Assembly: GCF_006363955.1 (NCBI RefSeq)
Contig: NZ_CP040948.1
Span: forward strand, 1,860,001-1,924,000
Reading direction: 5' to 3'
DNA from: Methylophilus medardicus
GTDB lineage: Bacteria > Pseudomonadota > Gammaproteobacteria > Burkholderiales > Methylophilaceae
Length of the DNA: 64,000 nucleotides
Shown here: positions 26,724-35,806 of the stretch, piece after piece
How the letters are laid out: each line of letters opens with the position of its first letter
Numbering within the stretch: the first letter of the stretch is position 1
Program-made: the position numbers and the translations under genes
Notes under the pieces: generated by a model
Databases searched by the model: none
Told to the model about the DNA's origin: nothing
The model's input: the letters and a program-made list of their open reading frames with translations, nothing else

Positions 26724-28277
26724 TTAATTCGCCAGTTCGGCGCCTTCTACCACCACCCGGAAAAACTGTAAGGCCGCTTGGTCTTGAATACGAATACCCG
26801 TTGCCACTGAGCCGCGCTTACCTGGCGCAATCCCGCCAGTAATCAGCATCGAACGCGTCTGGTCAAGCAAGCGGCCACGGCTATCGTATTGCAGCATGCG
26901 CACCTGCACCCTGCCAACTGGCACACTGCTGTTATTTTGTACTGCGGCATACACCATACCGGTATTGTCAGCCAGGGGCCCTGAGGGAAGATAACGGGCA
27001 GGGTTACGCGGTAAATCGATACGCATGGCGCGGCCCGCGGCTTCTTTACCAATCTCAGAATCTGAGCTGGCCGCCAATTGGTAATGTTGCAACGCTAGCG
27101 ACGTTTCGCCACGGCCTTCGGCAATTTGCCCGAGCAACGCGTAGCCGGGGGCGGTGGGCAGCAGCGTATTGGCTTTCTTCAAAAATGGTTCGGCCTGCTC
27201 TTTTTTGCCGGCATTAAACAGCGCAATCCCGCTTTGCACATAAGGCTTGAAGTAATCAGGCTGCATCTGAATGGCTTTGTCATAAAACGCCAGTGCTTCT
27301 GTGGTGTTTTTCTTGGTCAGCGCGATATCGCCCAACAGCTCCTGAAAGCGTGCCTCGTTTGGCTCTATGCCAATGGCTTTTTTGGCCAATGCCTGCGCCT
27401 TGTCAGTATCGCCTTTTTGCAACGCCTGCTTGCCCTCATCATAGGCTTGATAGGCCGGACGCGTCGCCATCAGTTTGGCCACTTTTTGTGCATACACGGC
27501 CTGCCCCATTTCACCCCCAGCGCCCAATTCAACCAGTGTTTTCTTGTTATCATCCACCCGCGCTTGTGAAGGTGGATGGCTGGCAAACAAGCCACTGATA
27601 AAGTCTTGCCGCTTGCCCTCACTTAAACGAACAAAGGTTTCTTGCAGGGTGACCGCCGCGGCTGGGTCATAGCCGGCCAATTTCATATACTTCATGCCGT
27701 AGAGATCTGATTCAGATTCGGCATCACGCCCATACTTGCTGGTGATTAATTGCCCGCCTAGCTGCGCACCGCCGACCACCAAGTTCGCATAATTAGAATC
27801 GCGTGTCGCCAAGCCCACTGCCAACATGGCGCCTTGCATAAACATCCCGCGCTCCATGCCTTTCGCCCCATGACGGGCGGCAGCATGGACAATCTCATGG
27901 CCTAGCACGGCAGCCAGCTCGGCCTCGCTGTGCAGTTCATAGAGCAACCCGCGATTAAACGCGATTTTGCCCCCGGGCATCGCCCAGGCATTGGGCACCG
28001 AATCATTCAGCACCACAAACTCATAAGGTAAATCTGGCCGGTCTGATACCAGTGCCAGCTTTTGGCCCACTTGTTGCACATAGCGCGTGAGTTCAGCATC
28101 CAGTGTGTAATCGCCGCCTTGTGATTGGCGGGCGGGGCTGTAATTTTGTTGACCGAGCTGAATCTCTTTGTCTTGCGACACAAATTGAAACTCACGCTCT
28201 TTGGTGACAGGATTGACCCCGCAAGCCAGCAAGCTGGCCGAAAGCAGCATCGGACAAAGCAAGGTTTTTTTCATCAT
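26724..28277 (-). CDS. M48 family metalloprotease lipoprotein with TPR repeats (BepA-like)
   Basis: The 517-residue protein begins with a lipoprotein signal (LLSASLLAC, Cys 19), then an M48 protease domain with LGHEIVHAAARH (zinc ligands His127 and His131, Glu128 catalytic) and later SESDLYGMKYM. From about 280 to 400 it has TPR repeats (KAQALAKKAIGIEPNEARFQ; ALAFYDKAIQMQPDYFKPYV). BepA-type proteins check outer-membrane protein folding in the periplasm. A C-terminal beta-rich extension (about 420-517) is longer than in E. coli BepA. It lies 29 bases downstream of pgm. Confidence 0.88.
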   Translation of the reverse strand: MMKKTLLCPMLLSASLLACGVNPVTKEREFQFVSQDKEIQLGQQNYSPARQSQGGDYTLDAELTRYVQQVGQKLALVSDRPDLPYEFVVLNDSVPNAWAMPGGKIAFNRGLLYELHSEAELAAVLGHEIVHAAARHGAKGMERGMFMQGAMLAVGLATRDSNYANLVVGGAQLGGQLITSKYGRDAESESDLYGMKYMKLAGYDPAAAVTLQETFVRLSEGKRQDFISGLFASHPPSQARVDDNKKTLVELGAGGEMGQAVYAQKVAKLMATRPAYQAYDEGKQALQKGDTDKAQALAKKAIGIEPNEARFQELLGDIALTKKNTTEALAFYDKAIQMQPDYFKPYVQSGIALFNAGKKEQAEPFLKKANTLLPTAPGYALLGQIAEGRGETSLALQHYQLAASSDSEIGKEAAGRAMRIDLPRNPARYLPSGPLADNTGMVYAAVQNNSSVPVGRVQVRMLQYDSRGRLLDQTRSMLITGGIAPGKRGSVATGIRIQDQAALQFFRVVVEGAELAN

Positions 28278-28306
28278 GGTCGAGCCCTATGCGTCAGCTT
28301 TCAGCA

Positions 28307-30001
<1,695 letters not shown>

Positions 30002-30029
30002 TTATGTGATTTGCCGAACAATCCATGCC

Positions 30030-30689
30030 TTATTGGACATGGTGTCTGAGGCTAAAATACAACACAGACAACCCAATAAGATGACACACCGCCAGCCACA
30101 AAGCATTAAAAGACCAGTGAACAAAACTATAGGCGCCCAACACGCCGCCAGTGACAAAGCCGCTAATCAATAACAGATAAAGCAACAGTCGCCGTTGATC
30201 CACTGGCTGTCCGCGCAAACTTAAGCCGAGTGCGATCCCAATATCGGTAAACAAGCCAGACACATGGGTTGTCCGCACGACGGCACCACTATAGGTGCTA
30301 GTCATCGCATTTTGCAATCCACAGGCGGCAGAGGCCAGCCACTGGCCGCTCTGCAAGCCTTGATTGAGCAGCAAAATGGCCGTGATCAACAATCCGGCTT
30401 CAAGCCACAAGGCAAGATGATATTGACGGCCGAGCTTGAGGGCTTCGTGACCAATCACCAGACCACTGAGCATCGCACCCGCGACAAAAAATACGATCAC
30501 ACATAACAAATGCAACACCTGCAACGCGTCGCCATGCATGATTTCTATTGAGAAAAAAGTCGAAATGCCGGTGAGATGCGACACCGCCTGATGGCGAAAA
30601 CCCAACACGCCTACCGCATTCACAAAACCAGCATTCAAGGCCAATAAAAAGCCGCCCCACTCTACCCACCGTGGCAATCGCTGCATCAT
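30030..30689 (-). CDS. YoaK/DUF1275 family membrane protein
   Basis: The 219-residue protein has about six membrane helices and the family blocks NAGFVNAVGVLGFRHQAVSHLTG near the N-terminus and AAACGLQNAMTSTYSGAVVRTTHVSG-like centre. DUF1275 proteins are widespread and of unknown function. It is a single gene transcribed toward pgm, divergent from the first pqqA. Confidence 0.88.
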   Translation of the reverse strand: MMQRLPRWVEWGGFLLALNAGFVNAVGVLGFRHQAVSHLTGISTFFSIEIMHGDALQVLHLLCVIVFFVAGAMLSGLVIGHEALKLGRQYHLALWLEAGLLITAILLLNQGLQSGQWLASAACGLQNAMTSTYSGAVVRTTHVSGLFTDIGIALGLSLRGQPVDQRRLLLYLLLISGFVTGGVLGAYSFVHWSFNALWLAVCHLIGLSVLYFSLRHHVQ

Positions 30690-30831
30690 TTAACTCACTC
30701 CTTTGCGTGGCTGGCTTTATTCTACGCCGCCAAGGCACATTCAGTTTGGCAAACTACGTAAAATCATGAGGTGACTTTAAGGATTCACTTCAGGGGCTTT
30801 TTGCAACGCAAGGGTATGATTCGAGTCATAC

Positions 30832-30855
30832 AAACGCATCAACATTGATGCGTTT
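30832..30855 (+). promoter_or_regulatory. Stem-loop in the leader of the first pqqA
   Basis: AAACGCATCAA and TTGATGCGTTT form an 11-bp perfect inverted repeat with only two bases between, ending 25 bases before pqqA. It is followed by a single extra T, so it is a weak terminator at best. It could be an attenuator or a 5' stabilising hairpin. Upstream, GTATGATTCGAGTCATAC (30814-30831) is another dyad. Confidence 0.5.
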
Positions 30856-30880
30856 TAGTAAACAACCCAAGGAGATGATT

Positions 30881-30952
30881 ATGTGGACTAAACCAGCTGC
30901 TACTGAAATGCGTTTTGGCTTTGAAGTGACAATGTACGTCATGAACAAATAA
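30881..30952 (+). CDS. pqqA: Coenzyme PQQ precursor peptide, first copy
   Basis: A 23-codon frame starts [10 protein letters not shown] and contains FEVTMY, the Glu-xxx-Tyr pair (Glu15, Tyr19) that PqqE cross-links to build PQQ. Length and motif match known 23-residue PqqA peptides. CAAGGAG lies 7 bases before the ATG, and a strong terminator follows at 30971, so it is transcribed alone. No pqqBCDE genes are adjacent. The encoded peptide is identical to that of the copy at 32615; the seven base differences are all synonymous. PQQ is the cofactor of the methanol dehydrogenase encoded at 51 kb. Confidence 0.95.
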   Translation: MWTKPAATEMRFGFEVTMYVMNK

Positions 30953-30970
30953 TCAGCTTACGCTGAAAAA

Positions 30971-30995
30971 AACCCGCTTTAAAGCGGGTTTTTTA
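30971..30995 (+). terminator. Rho-independent terminator of the first pqqA
   Basis: AACCCGCTTTAAAGCGGGTT is a perfect 20-base palindrome followed by TTTT and preceded by AAAAA. It ends the pqqA transcript 18 bases after its stop and may work in both directions, also ending the leftward TSUP gene transcript. Confidence 0.9.
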
Positions 30996-31015
30996 TTGCC
31001 TGTCAGCATCGAAAA

Positions 31016-31831
31016 TCAAGCCAGTTGCGACCACAACAAGTTGAGACTGACACCCATTAAAAAACAAGCAAATATGCGCTTTAATATCTTCACAGGCAAT
31101 CGCTTAGTCAATGCCACGCCTAGCGGTGCAAACAATACACTGAGTGGCGTGATCAACATAATCGCTGGCAGATACAACAGACCAAACGCCATAGGCGCAT
31201 GCACTGACTGTACTAGTGCATCTTGCACATAGCTCACTGTGCTGGCGAGTGCAATCGGAAAGCCTAGCACGGCCGAAGTGCCAATCGCTTGTTTGACAGA
31301 GACCTGGCGCATGGTTAGATAGGGCACGGTCAGCGTACCGCCGCCGATCGACACCAGCGCAGAGATCACGCCAATGAGCATGGATACCAAGCCAATTTCA
31401 ATCTTTCCGGGCAATTTTTGCGGACTTGGCTTGCGGTCAATCAATAATTGTATTGCAGCAAACAGAGTAAAACTGGCAAAAAACACGGTTAGATAGCGTG
31501 CATCCAGCCGGATCGCCACCAGTGTCGCCAGTAAAGCCCCCAAAAAGGCCATCGGCACCATTGACCACACATAAGGCCAGACAATATTCTGGTTTTTATG
31601 ATGCGCGATAATGCTAGAAAGCGAAGTAAACACGATACATGCCATAGAAGTCGCCAATGCCATGTGAAAAGCCACATCACTCGCAAACCCTTTGGCGACT
31701 AATATGCCATGTAACAACGGTACCAACACAATACCGCCGCCAATACCCAATAGGCCAGACAACACACCAACCACCATGCCGATCAGACAAAATAAGGCGT
31801 ATTGCTGAAAAAAAACAGTGATCCAATCCAT
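31016..31831 (-). CDS. TSUP family (TauE/SafE) membrane permease
   Basis: The 271-residue protein has about eight membrane helices and the two TSUP repeats: VVGVLSGLLGIGGGIVLVPLL near the N-terminus and LIGVISALVSIGGGTLTVPYL in the middle. The family moves sulfite, sulfoacetate or other organic anions across the inner membrane; the substrate here is unknown. It lies between the two pqqA copies and is divergent from the UmuD-like gene. Confidence 0.9.
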   Translation of the reverse strand: MDWITVFFQQYALFCLIGMVVGVLSGLLGIGGGIVLVPLLHGILVAKGFASDVAFHMALATSMACIVFTSLSSIIAHHKNQNIVWPYVWSMVPMAFLGALLATLVAIRLDARYLTVFFASFTLFAAIQLLIDRKPSPQKLPGKIEIGLVSMLIGVISALVSIGGGTLTVPYLTMRQVSVKQAIGTSAVLGFPIALASTVSYVQDALVQSVHAPMAFGLLYLPAIMLITPLSVLFAPLGVALTKRLPVKILKRIFACFLMGVSLNLLWSQLA

Positions 31832-31908
31832 GCAATATTCATTCGTTTAAACCGCGATAGTATACCTGTAGCCTGCGCATATTTTGTTTGCCTGCGGATT
31901 GAAAAATG

Positions 31909-31921
31909 TTGTTACAATAAT
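31909..31921 (+). promoter_or_regulatory. TTGTTACAATAAT operator with embedded -10 box
   Basis: TTGTTACAATAAT sits 3 bases before the ATG of the UmuD-like gene. It includes TACAAT (31913-31918), a good -10 box whose expected start point is the A of the ATG at 31925; there is no ribosome site between. The mRNA is therefore likely leaderless. The same TTGTTACAA core occurs twice in front of umuDC (34675-34708), so a shared repressor probably covers all three. Confidence 0.6.
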
Positions 31922-31924
31922 CAA

Positions 31925-32551
31925 ATGAGCGAACAACTTGAAAAAAAAGTCGGTGGTAAACGGCCCGGTGCTGGGCGAAAGCCAGGCTCCGGTCTTTACC
32001 AAGAATCCACCACCGTCATGCGGGTGCCTGTCAGCCAAAAAGCGGTTGTCAGCGACTTGTTGGCCGCCTATGCTAAAAAACAACAACGCCAGCAATACCG
32101 TTATGATCTAGATAGCCCGCAGGGATTCGAGCAGCCCGGCCTGCATGTTCAAGCTTTGGCTTTACCCCTTTACCAATCTAAGGTGCCTGCGGGCATTCCT
32201 TCTCCGGCAGATGATCACGTTGACCGTCGTCTCGATCCCAACACCTATCTTATTGATAAAGCCGATTCAACTTTTTTTGTGACGATACAAGGCGAGTCAA
32301 TGATAGAGGCAGGGCTGATGCCCGGTGACAAAGCCGTGGTCGATAAAGCGAAAGTCGCCGTTGTGGGCGATATCGTGCTGGCGATGATTGATGGCGAGTT
32401 CACCATTAAAACACTGGCCAAACAACCTAATGGCCACCCAAAGCTGCTACCCGCCAACGCCTCGGGAAAATACCAGCCGATCCTGATTCAGGGTCAGATG
32501 CAGTTTGAAATATGGGGCGTTGTCACCGGTTCATTCCGTCGCTTTCGCTAA
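31925..32551 (+). CDS. UmuD-like S24 self-cleaving protein with basic N-terminal extension
   Basis: The 208-residue protein has an S24 peptidase domain with a cleavage bond Ala89-Gly90 (VPAGIPSPADDH), catalytic Ser125 in GESMIEAG and Lys162 in EFTIKTL. It is about 70 residues longer than UmuD. The extra N-terminus has GGKRPGAGRKPGSG and VMRVPVSQKAVVSDLLAAY, a basic hook plus helical piece like a small DNA-binding module. The ATG at 31925 is used; a longer frame to 31802 would read through the promoter. It may be an SOS-type regulator inactivated by RecA-driven cleavage, or a UmuD variant for polymerase V. Confidence 0.85.
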   Translation: MSEQLEKKVGGKRPGAGRKPGSGLYQESTTVMRVPVSQKAVVSDLLAAYAKKQQRQQYRYDLDSPQGFEQPGLHVQALALPLYQSKVPAGIPSPADDHVDRRLDPNTYLIDKADSTFFVTIQGESMIEAGLMPGDKAVVDKAKVAVVGDIVLAMIDGEFTIKTLAKQPNGHPKLLPANASGKYQPILIQGQMQFEIWGVVTGSFRRFR

Positions 32552-32564
32552 ACGACATTGCACA

Positions 32565-32597
32565 ATAAAAAAACCCGGCCTAGGCAGCCGGGTTTTC
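32565..32597. terminator. Bidirectional terminator between the UmuD-like gene and second pqqA
   Basis: AAAAAACCCGGC, loop CTAGGCA, GCCGGGTTTT forms a strong GC stem with A- and T-tracts on its two sides. The UmuD-like gene ends 13 bases to the left and pqqA ends 18 bases to the right on the other strand, so it can serve both converging transcripts. Confidence 0.85.
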
Positions 32598-32614
32598 TCA
32601 ACACTAAAGTACGA

Positions 32615-32686
32615 TTACTTGTTCATCACGTACATAGTGACTTCAAAACCGAAACGCATTTCGGTAGCAGCTGGTTTAGTCCACAT
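32615..32686 (-). CDS. pqqA: Coenzyme PQQ precursor peptide, second copy
   Basis: This 23-codon frame encodes exactly the same peptide as the copy at 30881 ([10 protein letters not shown] ... FEVTMY ... MNK), with Glu15 and Tyr19 for PQQ formation. AAAGGAG lies 7 bases before the ATG. Seven codons differ in the third base and none changes an amino acid, so both copies are under selection. The upstream sequence differs from that of copy one; a possible promoter (TTGAGC, 16 bases, TACATT on the minus strand) lies near 32740-32765. It is monocistronic and points toward the UmuD-like gene. Confidence 0.94.
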   Translation of the reverse strand: MWTKPAATEMRFGFEVTMYVMNK

Positions 32687-32813
32687 AATGATCTCCTTTG
32701 TTGTTTTCCCGAACCGACCCTATGTCTGGTCCGTGTGAATGTATTATCGACGCATACATGCTCAAACCTGTTATTGCCGATCATGAACCGCGATTAAGGA
32801 ATTTCATGAAACA

Positions 32814-32832
32814 GGGCTCATGCCGTGAGCCC
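32814..32832 (-). terminator. Hairpin after umuC
   Basis: GGGCTCA-TGCCG-TGAGCCC gives a 7-bp GC-rich stem 8 bases beyond the umuC stop. On the minus strand it is followed by TGTTTC, a poor U-tract, so it may be a weak terminator or a 3' stabilising structure. Confidence 0.5.
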
Positions 32833-32840
32833 ACCAATCC

Positions 32841-34133
32841 TTATCGGACGGTGAGCAATTCACGCCAGCTCCCAGTGTAATTTTGACTCAGATAATGACG
32901 TTGCATGCGCCATGTCTGGACGCCCGCTTCGGCGGCCACCTTGATGGTCCCCTTGGCATACTTCATGTTGATCTTATCCATGACCTCCATTAAGGCTTGG
33001 GATTTAGGATCGTCATGGCTAAACCCAAACAGATCGCTCTGCAGTGCTTTGTTGGACACCGTGTCCAGCATCATGACGCCGCACTTTTGATAATACACAC
33101 CAGGACGGTAGATTTTTTTGAGCAACCACAAAGCGGCACGGATGATTTTAGGCGTCGAATTGGTGGGGGATGGAAAGCCCATCGACAAACTATTGGCATA
33201 GTATTGCGCTTGGTCATGCGGGCTATTCATGATAAAAACAAAAACACCATTGGCATATAGCGCTTTGGTGCGCATTCTTTCAGCCGCCACGCCGGCATGA
33301 AAAGCAATCGCCTGACTAAGTGCCTCCAATGTAGACGCCCGTTGACCAAAAGAACGCGAGCTCATAACCTGCTTGGCCTCAGGCAAGGTGTACTCCATCT
33401 CAATCAACACCTCACCGTTCAACTCTTTAACTGTCCGCTCAAGTACTACGCCAAAGGCATCCCGGATGCGTTTTGGATCTGCATTTTTTAACCGCAATAC
33501 GGTATGCACGCCCAGCTTATTCAGTTTTGCTTCTAATCGATGACCAACCCCCCATACCTTAGACACCGGAAGCGCAGCCAGCATCTGGTCGAGCTCGGTC
33601 TGACTCAGTTGTGTGAGATCACACACGCCCTGCCAGTGCGCCTGTTTTTTTGCACAATGGTTGGCCAATTTGGCTAATGTTTTGCTATAGCCGATGCCAA
33701 CACAAATAGGTAACCCGATAGAATCCTTTACATCCTGTTTGATGGCCTGACCATAGTCCGTCAAATTGCCAGGCATACCGGTCATCTCTAAAAACACCTC
33801 GTCAATCGAGTACTTTTCCATCTTTGGTGAGTACCTAGACACAATGGTCGCAAATCGGTTACTCATGTTTGCATAGAGCTCATAATTGGATGAAAAAACG
33901 ACGGCACCCAATTTTGTTGCGGCGTCTTTGATCTCGAACCAGGGGCGAGCCATATAGATGTCCAGATGTTCTTTCGCCAACCGATTTTGCGCAATGACAC
34001 AGCCGTCGTTATTGGATAACACGACGACAGGTTTACCACGAAGATCAGGACGGAACACCTCCTCGCAGGAGGCATACATCGAATTCACATCCGCCAGAGC
34101 GAACACCCGCCTAGTCGAAGGAGTGAATGACAT
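32841..34133 (-). CDS. umuC: DNA polymerase V catalytic subunit UmuC (Y-family)
   Basis: The 430-residue protein has the Y-family palm motifs FALADVNSMYASCEEVFRP and YSIDEVFLEM, the KPVVVLSNNDGCVIA block and the helix-hairpin-helix VWGVGHRLEAKLNKLGVHT. A clamp-binding motif (QSDLFGF) lies near residue 384. It overlaps umuD by 23 bases. Together with cleaved UmuD it performs error-prone lesion bypass. Confidence 0.96.
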   Translation of the reverse strand: MSFTPSTRRVFALADVNSMYASCEEVFRPDLRGKPVVVLSNNDGCVIAQNRLAKEHLDIYMARPWFEIKDAATKLGAVVFSSNYELYANMSNRFATIVSRYSPKMEKYSIDEVFLEMTGMPGNLTDYGQAIKQDVKDSIGLPICVGIGYSKTLAKLANHCAKKQAHWQGVCDLTQLSQTELDQMLAALPVSKVWGVGHRLEAKLNKLGVHTVLRLKNADPKRIRDAFGVVLERTVKELNGEVLIEMEYTLPEAKQVMSSRSFGQRASTLEALSQAIAFHAGVAAERMRTKALYANGVFVFIMNSPHDQAQYYANSLSMGFPSPTNSTPKIIRAALWLLKKIYRPGVYYQKCGVMMLDTVSNKALQSDLFGFSHDDPKSQALMEVMDKINMKYAKGTIKVAAEAGVQTWRMQRHYLSQNYTGSWRELLTVR

Positions 34134-34578
34134 GCTGCACCACCCCCCAAATCACCAGCTCCTGCCCCTCAGAAAATTCAATGGGTGGATAGGCTTTGGC
34201 TTTGTTCTCTGACAACAGACGAACGACTTTTAATCGCTTATACAAGCGCTTCACGACGAACTCGCCATCGACAATGGCAATCACGATATTAGAAGACTTG
34301 GCCTTGGGACCTAAGGCTTTATTCACAATCAGTTTTGAGCCGGGAAAAATGCCGGCGTCGATCATCGAATCAGCCTCTTTTGCCACCTGCACAATAAAAG
34401 TTGCCGGTGGATCGGTAATCAGCAATTCATTGAGATCCAGCGCTTTCATCTCGTAATCTTGCGCCGCAGAGGCAAAACGTGACTGCCCAGCGCGGACCTT
34501 GCCTTCAAAAAAAGGAATCAGAACGACTGAAGGCTGCTGGCAAATGGGGATAACGTGCTGCATAGACGAATCATCCAA
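34111..34578 (-). CDS. umuD: UmuD, SOS self-cleaving subunit of polymerase V
   Basis: The 155-residue protein has the cleavage bond Ala30-Gly31 (VRAGQSRF), Ser71 in ADSMIDAG and Lys110 in GEFVVKRL. The family usually has Gly before the Asp-Ser; here it is Ala. An internal start (Met6, 34563) is also possible. It is 8 bases after the stop of a 26-codon frame that begins at the promoter, and overlaps umuC. Confidence 0.93.
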   Translation of the reverse strand: MDDSSMQHVIPICQQPSVVLIPFFEGKVRAGQSRFASAAQDYEMKALDLNELLITDPPATFIVQVAKEADSMIDAGIFPGSKLIVNKALGPKAKSSNIVIAIVDGEFVVKRLYKRLKVVRLLSENKAKAYPPIEFSEGQELVIWGVVQHVIHSFD

Positions 34579-34586
34579 GGTACGTC

Positions 34587-34667
34587 TTAAAGGGTCATCG
34601 CAAAGGCACCAATCCGTCGTAGTGGACTGGGCCGATGATCAAATGTGTAATCTTCTTCATGGTTCAT
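34587..34667 (-). CDS. Possible 26-aa leader peptide of umuDC
   Basis: A 26-codon frame starts with ATG at 34667, 8 bases after the TACAAT box of the promoter, and stops 8 bases before the umuD ATG. The peptide begins MNHEEDYTFDHRPSP and has a basic middle (LRRIG). Placement after the promoter is the same as for the leaderless UmuD-like gene at 31925. It may be a true leader that couples translation to umuD. I recognise no homologue. Confidence 0.45.
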   Translation of the reverse strand: MNHEEDYTFDHRPSPLRRIGAFAMTL

Positions 34668-34674
34668 AATGAAT

Positions 34675-34708
34675 ATTGTAACAACAATCACAATATTATT
34701 GTAACAAT
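34675..34708 (-). promoter_or_regulatory. Double TTGTTACAA operator/promoter of umuDC
   Basis: Read on the minus strand, ATTGTTACAAT at 34708-34698 and TTGTTACAAT at 34684-34675 are two copies of one dyad, centres 23-24 bases apart. A degenerate copy (ATTGTTTGAAT) precedes them. The second copy contains TACAAT, a -10 box. The same core lies in front of the UmuD-like gene, so this is likely the SOS-type operator of this organism, distinct from the E. coli CTGT-N8-ACAG box. Confidence 0.65.
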
Positions 34709-34805
34709 ATTCAAACAATATTTTATGTGCACATGCGCGCATGACAAACGCTGCCAGCTTGGCAGCCCACCAAACGCGATGCACCCTCTTTAGTCGCGGG
34801 GTCGG

Positions 34806-35672
34806 TTAAGCTTTTTTAGATAGGGATACCGAACTGAAGGTGACCGCACTGATGACGAGGATAGCCCCTATCCACTGCGCATGACTGGGTGGGGTGTGCT
34901 GTATCGCGGCGATCAGCATGGTGGTGACGGGCACTAAGTTCATGAAGATCGCGGCTTTCGATGGCCCCAGATGCGCAATGCTGGCGTTCCAGAACAAATA
35001 AGCCAATACCCCACCGCCGAGTGACATGGTCAGCAGGGCAGCGCCCGCATGGAACGTGGGTATCACCACAGGATCCCCATGCCACAAGGCGGCGGTACTC
35101 AAAGCCATCGCGCCAAAGGTCATGATGCCAGTGGTATTTGCAATCCCGCTCACCTGCTTAGGCATCATTTTTTTCACTAACACGTTATACAGTGCCCAAT
35201 TCACTGCGGCCGTCAAAATATAGATATCGCCGACGGCGATCTGCAATTGTGCCCCGGCACCCAAGACAACAATCGCCACGCCGGCAATCCCCACCGGGAA
35301 AGCAATCCACTGCTGCGTGCTAGGCCGGTCTCCGAGCATCCAATAACCGAGTATGGCGGTCAACAAAGGATTCAAGGCCATGATCAGCGCCCCGTTGATC
35401 GCAGAAGAAGTTTCCATGCCCAAAAAGAAAAACAGGTTGAAGCCAAATACGCCTACCACCCCTAGTGTTAAATACGCTTTCCAATGTGTTAGAGACAACG
35501 CAGTGTGTCTCAGCCAGACAATCAACATCATCGCCAGTGCGGCCAATACATAGCGACTGGCCCCTGCTACGTAAGGGCCCATTTCAGCTATCACTGGACG
35601 CGCCAGATTAAAGTTCGCGCCCCAGAAAATGGCCGCAATGGTGGCCATCAAATACGTTTTCAGCAGATGCAT
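34806..35672 (-). CDS. DMT superfamily (EamA) transporter
   Basis: The 288-residue protein has ten predicted membrane helices in two EamA repeats: FWGANFNLARPVIAEMGPYV at the start, with EMETSSAINGALIMALNPLLT-type mid motif and LGPSKAAIFMNLVPVTTMLIA near the end. Such proteins export amino acids or other metabolites; the substrate is unknown. It is a single gene. Confidence 0.88.
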   Translation of the reverse strand: MHLLKTYLMATIAAIFWGANFNLARPVIAEMGPYVAGASRYVLAALAMMLIVWLRHTALSLTHWKAYLTLGVVGVFGFNLFFFLGMETSSAINGALIMALNPLLTAILGYWMLGDRPSTQQWIAFPVGIAGVAIVVLGAGAQLQIAVGDIYILTAAVNWALYNVLVKKMMPKQVSGIANTTGIMTFGAMALSTAALWHGDPVVIPTFHAGAALLTMSLGGGVLAYLFWNASIAHLGPSKAAIFMNLVPVTTMLIAAIQHTPPSHAQWIGAILVISAVTFSSVSLSKKA

Positions 35673-35806
35673 TGGATTTCTTTATAAAAGTGAAACAGGG
35701 GTGACAAGGATACAGGCCAACACTCAGTTATAGCCTGCGCCTCCCTTGGACGTCAATCCCTTCAACGATCAACACACGGTATTGCGCCGCCTCACAACAT
35801 CAGTGC

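Noticed and set aside
31802-31924. N-terminal extension of the UmuD-like protein
   Set aside because: It would run through the TTGTTACAA operator and -10 box, and its sequence has no match to the family.
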